This document shows positions 51,365 to 56,470 of a DNA stretch of 56,470 bases, one piece after another. This DNA is from UBA1181 sp963626555 (lineage in GTDB: Bacteria > Bacteroidota > Bacteroidia > Bacteroidales > Paludibacteraceae): assembly GCA_963626555.1 (NCBI GenBank), contig CAVFXQ010000015.1:1-56470 (forward strand), in the 5' to 3' direction. The notes under the pieces were generated by a model, which worked only from the letters and a program-made list of their open reading frames with translations, was not told the origin of the DNA and made no database searches. Position numbers and translations under genes: made by a program. How positions within the stretch are numbered: the first letter of the stretch is position 1; every line of letters begins with the position of its first letter.

Positions 51365-52606
51365 TTACTCCGTTATTTCCGCATTCTCATCATAATTTTG
51401 ATACAAGAAATCATTATATGGGAAACGAGTAACATGAATCTCCTTCACCTTGTTATAGAGCATTTGTTTGAACTCCTCCAAATTCGTTTTCTCTTTCGCA
51501 GAGACAAAAATGCAACTATCCTGCAATTTCGCCATCCAAGTATTCTTCAATTCTTCCAAACTGATATTATCTCTCGTCTTCGGAGTTAAATCATCTTCCT
51601 CTTTCGGGGTATAGGTAAACGCATCTATCTTATTGAAAACAATAATTGTCGGCTTCTCCTGCGTGTCAATCTCTTGTAGCGTCTTCTCAACTACCGCAAT
51701 CTGATCTTCAAATGTCGGATTGGAAATATCCACCACATGCACGAGTAAATCCGCCTCTCTAACCTCGTCCAACGTCGACTTGAAAGACTCCACAAGATAG
51801 GTAGGCAATTTCCTGATGAATCCAACCGTATCTGTCAATAAAAACGGCAAATTGTCAATGGTAACTTTTCGCACGGTCGTGTCAAGTGTAGCAAAAAGCT
51901 TGTTTTCCGCAAAAACATCCGACTTACTTATAACATTCATCATGGTCGACTTTCCTGCGTTGGTATATCCCACCAAAGCCACACGAACCATTTTCCCTCT
52001 GTTCTTCCTTTGAATAATCTTCTGACGGTCAATTGATTTCAGTTCCTCTTTTAAAAGGGATATCTTCGTCAAGATTATACGACGGTCTGTCTCAATTTGT
52101 GTCTCTCCAGGACCACGCATACCAATTCCACCTCGTTGTCGTTCCAAGTGTGTCCACATTCCAGTCAAACGAGGTAAAAGATACTTATACTGCGCCAATT
52201 CAACTTGCGTCTTCGCATGAGCAGTCTGCGCTCTTCTCGCAAAAATGTCCAAGATTAAACTGGTTCGATCCAAGATCTTAACCCCTAACTCTTTCTCTAT
52301 GTTTCGTATCTGCTTCGGAGAAAGCTCATCATCGAAAAGAGCCAAACCGACCTCATTTTCTGTCTCCTCCTGATCTTTGATGTAATCTCTAATTTCTTCT
52401 AATTTACCAGGACCCACAAAAGTGTTGGAGTTTGGACAATCTAATTTTTGCAAAAAGATCTTCTGAGGATGGGCTCCAGCTGTCTCCGCCAAGAAAGCCA
52501 ATTCATCAATATACTCTCTCTCTTTTTGCTCTGATTGCTGTGGGGTGATGATACCCACCAATACAGCTTTCTCTTCGTATATCTCTGTTTTTAAATTCTG
52601 TGCCAT
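51365..52606 (-). CDS. hflX: GTPase HflX
   Basis: This is a 413-residue HflX. The N-terminal HflX domain (DELAFLAETAGAHPQKIFLQKLDCPNS, FVGPGKLEEIRDYI) is followed by an arginine-rich linker with RLTGMWTHLERQRGGIGMRGPGETQIETDRR. The G-domain has G1 GYTNAGKSTMM near residue 215, G3 DTVGFIRKLP and G4 NKIDAF. HflX splits stalled or heat-damaged ribosomes in other bacteria. It heads a tight four-gene run (DUF4954, unknown membrane protein, phosphoesterase). The gap to recA contains the recA terminator. Confidence 0.96.
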   Translation of the reverse strand: MAQNLKTEIYEEKAVLVGIITPQQSEQKEREYIDELAFLAETAGAHPQKIFLQKLDCPNSNTFVGPGKLEEIRDYIKDQEETENEVGLALFDDELSPKQIRNIEKELGVKILDRTSLILDIFARRAQTAHAKTQVELAQYKYLLPRLTGMWTHLERQRGGIGMRGPGETQIETDRRIILTKISLLKEELKSIDRQKIIQRKNRGKMVRVALVGYTNAGKSTMMNVISKSDVFAENKLFATLDTTVRKVTIDNLPFLLTDTVGFIRKLPTYLVESFKSTLDEVREADLLVHVVDISNPTFEDQIAVVEKTLQEIDTQEKPTIIVFNKIDAFTYTPKEEDDLTPKTRDNISLEELKNTWMAKLQDSCIFVSAKEKTNLEEFKQMLYNKVKEIHVTRFPYNDFLYQNYDENAEITE

Positions 52607-52654
52607 ACCTACCTCACTCTCCTCTATCGATTATTGCTTACTCTTTATTTAGAA

Positions 52655-52691
52655 AAGAGGCCAAAAGGACATTTAACCCTTTTCGCCTCTT
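52655..52691 (-). terminator. Terminator of recA
   Basis: On the minus strand AAGAGGC, a mismatch, and AAAAGG... form a hairpin: 52655-52661 with 52685-52691, and an inner AAAAGG/CCTTTT stem with a C-C mismatch between them. It is followed by TTTTCT and is 20 bases after the recA stop. Confidence 0.75.
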
Positions 52692-52711
52692 ATTCGTTTC
52701 TTCTATTTTCC

Positions 52712-53725
52712 TTACTGAGGCATGTTCTTTGCCGCCTCTCTTACTTTTGCTTCTATCTCCTCCGCCAACTCAAGATTGTCTTTCAACAACGCCTTTGTAG
52801 CATCTCTTCCTTGTGCTAATTTCGTTTCTCCGTAACTATACCAAGAGCCACTCTTCTTGATAATGCCCGTCTCAACGCCCAAATCAACAATTTCACCAAC
52901 ATGAGAGATACCCTCACCAAACATAATATCAAACTCCGCCTTACGGAACGGAGGTGCCACTTTATTCTTTACCACCTTCACACGTGTCTGGTTTCCTATC
53001 ACATTGTCTCCTTCCTTTAATTGACCAATACGACGTATATCCAAACGTACAGAAGCATAGAATTTCAGCGCATTTCCACCCGTCGTCGTCTCTGGGTTAC
53101 CAAACATAACACCAATTTTATCACGCAACTGATTGATGAAAATACAGCATGTATTTGTTTTATTAATACTACCTGTCAGTTTTCTAAGGGCCTGCGACAT
53201 CAGACGTGCCTGCAACCCCATCTTAGAGTCGCCCATATCGCCTTCTATCTCCGCCTTGGGTGTCAACGCAGCGACAGAGTCTATCACAACAATATCAATC
53301 GCAGACGAACGAATCAACGAATCTGCAATCTCCAATGCCTGCTCACCATTGTCTGGCTGAGAAATAAGGAGGTTTTCAACGTCTACACCTAACTTCTCCG
53401 CATAGAATCTGTCAAAAGCATGTTCTGCGTCTATGATGGCAGCAATACCACCCTGCTTTTGAGCCTCTGCTATCGCATGAATTGCCAATGTTGTCTTTCC
53501 AGACGACTCCGGACCAAATATCTCAATAACCCTACCTCTTGGGAATCCTCCAACTCCCAATGCAAGGTCTAACCCTAATGAACCAGTTGATATTACAGGC
53601 ACTTCCTCAACCTTGTTGTCTCCCATCTTCATGATGGTACCCTTACCATGATCTTTTTCGATTTTTTCCATAGCAAGCTGAAGAGCCTTTAACTTCTCGC
53701 TTGATGGTTTTACTACTTCTTCCAT
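52712..53725 (-). CDS. recA: Recombinase RecA
   Basis: This is a 337-residue RecA, a normal length for the family. The P-loop GPESSGKTTLA is at residues 71-81, Walker B includes IVVIDSVAALTPKAE, MSQALRKLTG marks loop L1, and the L2 region and KLAQGRDATKALLKDN are in the C-terminal domain. It forms nucleoprotein filaments for homologous recombination and SOS induction. It has its own promoter (53763-53794) and terminator, so it looks monocistronic. I see no clear inverted-repeat operator of the classical LexA type in the upstream region, although I could not rule one out by search. Confidence 0.98.
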   Translation of the reverse strand: MEEVVKPSSEKLKALQLAMEKIEKDHGKGTIMKMGDNKVEEVPVISTGSLGLDLALGVGGFPRGRVIEIFGPESSGKTTLAIHAIAEAQKQGGIAAIIDAEHAFDRFYAEKLGVDVENLLISQPDNGEQALEIADSLIRSSAIDIVVIDSVAALTPKAEIEGDMGDSKMGLQARLMSQALRKLTGSINKTNTCCIFINQLRDKIGVMFGNPETTTGGNALKFYASVRLDIRRIGQLKEGDNVIGNQTRVKVVKNKVAPPFRKAEFDIMFGEGISHVGEIVDLGVETGIIKKSGSWYSYGETKLAQGRDATKALLKDNLELAEEIEAKVREAAKNMPQ

Positions 53726-53762
53726 TTATCTTATTTTATGTTTAAACTGACCATTCTCTACG

Positions 53763-53794
53763 CAAATATATCAATTATCTTAAAGGAAAACAAG
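53763..53794 (-). promoter_or_regulatory. Promoter of recA
   Basis: The minus strand reads CTTG, 20 bases, then TATATTTG followed by C, a close fit to TTTG-N19-21-TAnnTTTG. The -7 box ends 37 bases before the recA ATG. Confidence 0.6.
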
Positions 53795-53834
53795 CCTAAG
53801 AAAAACGCTCTTCTTTCGATTTAAGACATTTCTT

Positions 53835-54737
53835 TCACAAACGACTTATTTCTTCCGCAGTCAATCCTGTTACTTTCTGAACGACCTCCACACATACATT
53901 TTCCTGCAACATCTTCCTCGCCATCTCAATTTTTCCTTTTTTAAGACCTTCTTCAATGCCGAGCTTCTTCCCCTCTTCAACACCGTCCTCTCTCGCTCCT
54001 CTCATCAAAGTGCGATGCCAACATACGGCATCAACAAATTTATCATAACCGAGCCTTTCTCTGTTATTCAAGCCCGTAACCTGCAAGATGCTCAACGCCT
54101 TATTTAGTGATGGCTCTTCTTTCATATCTTCGGGCATCACATCTGTTTGTTCATTGATTTCCGTCAGAAAACGAAGCCAAAGCACACGAAGTTTCTTTTC
54201 TGCATAAGTCTTTGGTTTAAATTTCGGCAGTTCAACCAATACTAAATGGAAGTCATCTAAAACAATTTTGTTATCCGACGTACTAATGCGTAAATGATGA
54301 TAGAATTCTTCCTCTTTATTGGCAACGTCATCCAACAAACATAGCCCATAAATGGGTTTCAGCTCTTGGTAGGCATTCCCAATATTCAACTGCGATGAAT
54401 AGACTTTCGCCATATTGAAGACCATCCTTTCGTACATCTCCTTTCGCCAATACATCTGCATCTCCACAATGAATTGACGTCCTTCATTGTCCTTGCAACG
54501 AACATCAACAATGCTATTCTTTTGTTCTAAATTGTCTAGTAACAACTCTGGCGTAAGATATTCTATCTCAACGATTTCTCTCTCCTCCAAAGGCAACATC
54601 GCATTTAGAAAACTCTTCACTATGTCTGGATGTTCTCCAAACACCTTCTTAAAGGTAATATCTGCCTTCGGACTTAAAAACATACTCTTACTCACTTTTT
54701 TCTTGTCTTCAAAATTATGCAAACTATTTTTATCCAT
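53835..54737 (-). CDS. PD-(D/E)XK nuclease family (transposase-type/Rpn-like) protein
   Basis: This is a 300-residue protein of the PD-(D/E)XK nuclease transposase family. It begins with FLSPKADITFKKVFGEHPD, has the metal-site pattern Asp78 (IVDVRC) and Glu92-x-Gln94 (FIVEMQMYWRKEMYERM), and a helical second half. The C-terminal part has the short repeats EEGKKLGIEEGLKKGKIEMARKML that typify this family. These genes are abundant and mobile in Bacteroidota; some homologues (RpnA) promote recombination through DNA cutting. No flanking inverted repeats or insertion sequences are visible. It sits between recA and an unknown lipoprotein gene with its own terminator upstream. Confidence 0.85.
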   Translation of the reverse strand: MDKNSLHNFEDKKKVSKSMFLSPKADITFKKVFGEHPDIVKSFLNAMLPLEEREIVEIEYLTPELLLDNLEQKNSIVDVRCKDNEGRQFIVEMQMYWRKEMYERMVFNMAKVYSSQLNIGNAYQELKPIYGLCLLDDVANKEEEFYHHLRISTSDNKIVLDDFHLVLVELPKFKPKTYAEKKLRVLWLRFLTEINEQTDVMPEDMKEEPSLNKALSILQVTGLNNRERLGYDKFVDAVCWHRTLMRGAREDGVEEGKKLGIEEGLKKGKIEMARKMLQENVCVEVVQKVTGLTAEEISRL

Positions 54738-54794
54738 GATAGATTTCTTTACTTATTCCCACAAATCTTCATTTTTTTATCTTCCAAACAAAAC

Positions 54795-54821
54795 AAAAAG
54801 GCGAGCACCTCAGCACTCGCC
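54795..54821 (-). terminator. Terminator of the unknown lipoprotein gene
   Basis: GGCGAG (54800-54805) pairs with CTCGCC (54816-54821) around a ten-base loop, followed on the minus strand by TTTTTG. It begins 27 bases after the stop at 54848. Confidence 0.85.
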
Positions 54822-54847
54822 CTTTATTCTACCAACTTGACAGTCGA

Positions 54848-55339
54848 TTATTTCTTAGCGAACAAAGTTTCAGTCGCTCCTGCACTCTTTACTGCGTTAT
54901 TTACAGTTGCAGATGTAATTGTGTAGCCAGTAGCATCAGTTGAAAGACAGAAAATAATCTGAGCTGCGTTCGCAACTGCATCCTTTTGGAACACATTAGA
55001 GAATGCTGTGCCATCCCATTTTAAGTAAGAGGTGTGATCTGCATCCTCACCCAAAACATAATTCTCACCAGCAGCATCATCCTTCTTTGTTGTAATCTTA
55101 ATTTCAACAACTCTGTTCTTATTTTCCTTTGTTCCAGACACGCTGACAACCTTGAAATAACCACTCTTAGCCATAGAAGTATTAGTGAACGCATAAGTCT
55201 CACCTTGCTCAACGCTAACAGAAGGCAACTGTTGCTCTTCAACCTTTTCTGTAGCATCATCCTCATCACTACAAGAAGCGAAAGAAACTGCAGTCATCAA
55301 AGCTGCAAAAATCACTGCCAAATTGAAAATTTTCTTCAT
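54848..55339 (-). CDS. Unknown acidic lipoprotein
   Basis: This is a 163-residue putative lipoprotein with an N-terminal signal (MKKIFNLAVIFAALMTAVSF) and a lipobox-like FASC, giving Cys23 as the lipidated residue, followed by the acidic SDEDDATEKVEEQQ that in Bacteroidota can act as an outer-membrane or surface export signal. The rest (SVEQGETYAFTNTSMAKSGYF..) is beta-rich with no family I recognise. It has its own promoter (55441-55473), a 95-base leader and a strong terminator, so it is expressed alone and perhaps abundantly. A role on the cell surface is inferred only from the signal. Confidence 0.8.
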   Translation of the reverse strand: MKKIFNLAVIFAALMTAVSFASCSDEDDATEKVEEQQLPSVSVEQGETYAFTNTSMAKSGYFKVVSVSGTKENKNRVVEIKITTKKDDAAGENYVLGEDADHTSYLKWDGTAFSNVFQKDAVANAAQIIFCLSTDATGYTITSATVNNAVKSAGATETLFAKK

Positions 55340-55440
55340 CTTAAAAAAACTTTTATTAGTTAAACAAAAATTAGTTCAAATTTAGAATTGCAATCCATTT
55401 CCTTTATAAAGTTAGCCACACTTGACCAACTCTACAATCG

Positions 55441-55473
55441 CAAATATAGACTAAAATTTAGTATATAGACAAA
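55441..55473 (-). promoter_or_regulatory. Promoter of the unknown lipoprotein gene
   Basis: The minus strand reads TTTG, 21 bases, then TATATTTG followed by C. The start site would give a leader of about 95 bases. The gap up to yebC (55340-55577) has nothing else I can support. Confidence 0.6.
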
Positions 55474-55577
55474 AGAAATAATGTTTTTTTAACAAAACTT
55501 CTCAACCAAAACTTCATTTCATCGGATGAGACTTCTTTCTTTATGTACGAAATTACATTTTAAAAAGACGCCTTCTC

Positions 55578-56300
55578 TTAGTCTTCTTTCATATTGTGGT
55601 ATACATTCTGAACGTCGTCGTCGTCTTCCATCTTATCGATGAGTTTATAGACAGACTCCTTCTGCTCTTCTGTCACCTCCTTCAAATCGTTTGGAACATA
55701 CAAGAACTCAACATCCTTGATTTCAAAGTTATTAGACTCTAAATATTCCTGTATCTTAGCATTGTTCTCGAACGCTCCATAGATAATGATTTCGTTTGTA
55801 TCCTCATCTAAATAAACCTCGTCAACACCGAAATCAATCAATTCCAACTCAAGATTCTCCAAATCAACACCTTCTTTGGCGACAACCTTGAACACACATT
55901 TATGCTCAAACAAGAAAGATAGACTTCCCTGCGTTCCAAGGCTTCCTCCGTGTTTGTTGAAATAAGAACGCACATTAGATACCGTTCGAGTGTTGTTATC
56001 GGTAGAGGTTACCACAAAGATCGCGATGCCCGCAGGTCCATATCCTTCATAGATAATCTCCTTGTAGTCTGCCGTATCCTTATCCAAGGCTTTCTTAATC
56101 GCACGTTCAACGCTGTCCTTTGGCATATTCTCCGCCTTCGCTTTCAACATCAACATACGAAGACGCGGATTCATCTGTGGGTCTGCTCCCGATGTTTTTA
56201 CACAACTCGTAATCTCTCTCGAAATACGCGTAAATGCTTTTGACAACTTTGCATTACGCGCAAAAATTCTTGCTTTACGGTACTCAAATGCTCTTCCCAT
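55578..56300 (-). CDS. YebC/PmpR family regulator
   Basis: This is a 240-residue YebC family protein. The N-terminus MGRAFEYRKARIFARNAKLSKAFTRISREI matches the family, then PRLRMLMLKAKAENMPKDSVERAIKKALD, the central YEGYGPAGIAIFVVTSTDNNTRTVSNVRSYFNKHGGSLG and the C-terminal FLYVPNDLKEVTEE. YebC-like proteins have been described both as DNA-binding regulators and as translation factors that help ribosomes at proline-rich stretches, so the molecular role is not fixed. It is preceded by a -7 box next to the terminator of the upstream gene and appears monocistronic. Confidence 0.95.
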   Translation of the reverse strand: MGRAFEYRKARIFARNAKLSKAFTRISREITSCVKTSGADPQMNPRLRMLMLKAKAENMPKDSVERAIKKALDKDTADYKEIIYEGYGPAGIAIFVVTSTDNNTRTVSNVRSYFNKHGGSLGTQGSLSFLFEHKCVFKVVAKEGVDLENLELELIDFGVDEVYLDEDTNEIIIYGAFENNAKIQEYLESNNFEIKDVEFLYVPNDLKEVTEEQKESVYKLIDKMEDDDDVQNVYHNMKED

Positions 56301-56359
56301 ACTTTTTTATTCGTCTTTTATTTCTTTATTGTCTTTTCAAAAAAATCTATACGGACGTG

Positions 56360-56367
56360 CAAAATTA
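56360..56367 (-). promoter_or_regulatory. Candidate -7 box for the YebC-family gene
   Basis: The minus strand reads TAATTTTG then C, matching TAnnTTTG, 59 bases before the ATG. It adjoins the U tract of the terminator at 56370-56396. The expected -33 position lies within that hairpin and shows no TTTG. Confidence 0.45.
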
Positions 56368-56369
56368 AA

Positions 56370-56396
56370 AAATCCGCAGAAAAATTCCGCGGATTT
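56370..56396 (-). terminator. Terminator of the partial gene at the right edge
   Basis: AAATCCGC (56370-56377) pairs with GCGGATTT (56389-56396) with an 11-base loop and a T run on the minus strand. It starts 19 bases after the stop at 56415. Confidence 0.7.
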
Positions 56397-56414
56397 CCTT
56401 TTTGTTTCTTTATC

Positions 56415-56470
56415 CTATCTACAGAAATGTTTTGTAACACACCAAGTGTAGCCTAACATAATCTCATGAG
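56415..56470 (-). CDS. 3' end of an unidentified gene, cut by the window edge
   Basis: On the minus strand a frame is open from the window edge to a TAG at 56415-56417, encoding 17 residues ending in WCVTKHFCR. A terminator begins 19 bases later, as expected for a real gene end. The other two frames are closed by early stops. Too little is present to name it. Confidence 0.45.
   Translation of the reverse strand, partial: HEIMLGYTWCVTKHFCR

Noticed and set aside
53835..54737. The nuclease gene as a complete insertion sequence.
   Set aside because: No terminal inverted repeats or target duplication are visible on either side, and the neighbouring terminator and recA promoter are intact.

Overview
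The window looks like a chromosomal segment from a Bacteroidota bacterium, most likely an uncultured member of the Bacteroidales. The evidence is: two secreted proteins with the type IX secretion 'type B' (gliding-motility-associated) C-terminal domain; promoters of the TTTG-N20-TAnnTTTG kind; a 490-residue signal peptidase I; Bacteroidota-specific families (DUF4834, DUF4954, DUF3098, DUF6089); and the order ftsX-DUF3098-uppP-truB-queA beside DUF6089-uppS-bamA-ompH-ompH. I cannot name a genus.

Layout. 1-4834 (minus) is a surface-glycan operon: a TagD-like cytidylyltransferase, an SDR reductase, a CDP-glycerol-type polyol-phosphate transferase, a family-4-like glycosyltransferase interrupted by a frameshift, and a CgeB-like glycosyltransferase. 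5004-6809 is typA/bipA. 6955-22624 holds two tandem surface proteins, of 900 and about 4,280 residues; the second is a giant HYR-repeat protein. 22968-29750 (minus) carries mutS, a DUF3108 protein, lepB, dapB and a neutral zinc metallopeptidase. 29862-37927 (minus) is a tightly packed probable operon: pgpH, a Cys-rich lipoprotein, a MauE-thioredoxin fusion, hisA, hisI (without hisE), ftsE, metF, DUF4834 and gpmI. 38089-38261 (plus) holds tRNA-Gly and tRNA-Leu. 38414-42313 (minus) is ftsX-DUF3098-uppP-truB-queA. 42726-48145 (plus) is the outer-membrane biogenesis block DUF6089-uppS-bamA-ompH-ompH. 48197-52606 (minus) is hflX, DUF4954, an unknown membrane protein and a YfcE-type phosphoesterase. 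52712-56300 (minus) is recA, a PD-(D/E)XK nuclease, an unknown lipoprotein and yebC. The last 56 bases are the 3' end of another minus-strand gene.

Most of the window is conserved housekeeping DNA concerned with the envelope (uppP/uppS lipid carrier, BamA/Skp, LepB, FtsEX), tRNA maturation (queA, truB) and DNA maintenance (mutS, recA). The accessory and more interesting parts are: the giant repeat protein, whose HYR units are arranged in a higher-order six-unit block of about 610 residues present twice; the CDP-polyol cassette with its own reductase; the broken glycosyltransferase; the reduced histidine remnant (hisA+hisI without hisF or the HisE domain); the redox-looking lipoprotein plus MauE-Trx pair; and a perfect 6x7-bp tandem repeat just upstream of dapB. 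I found no CRISPR array, insertion sequence, prophage or defence island.
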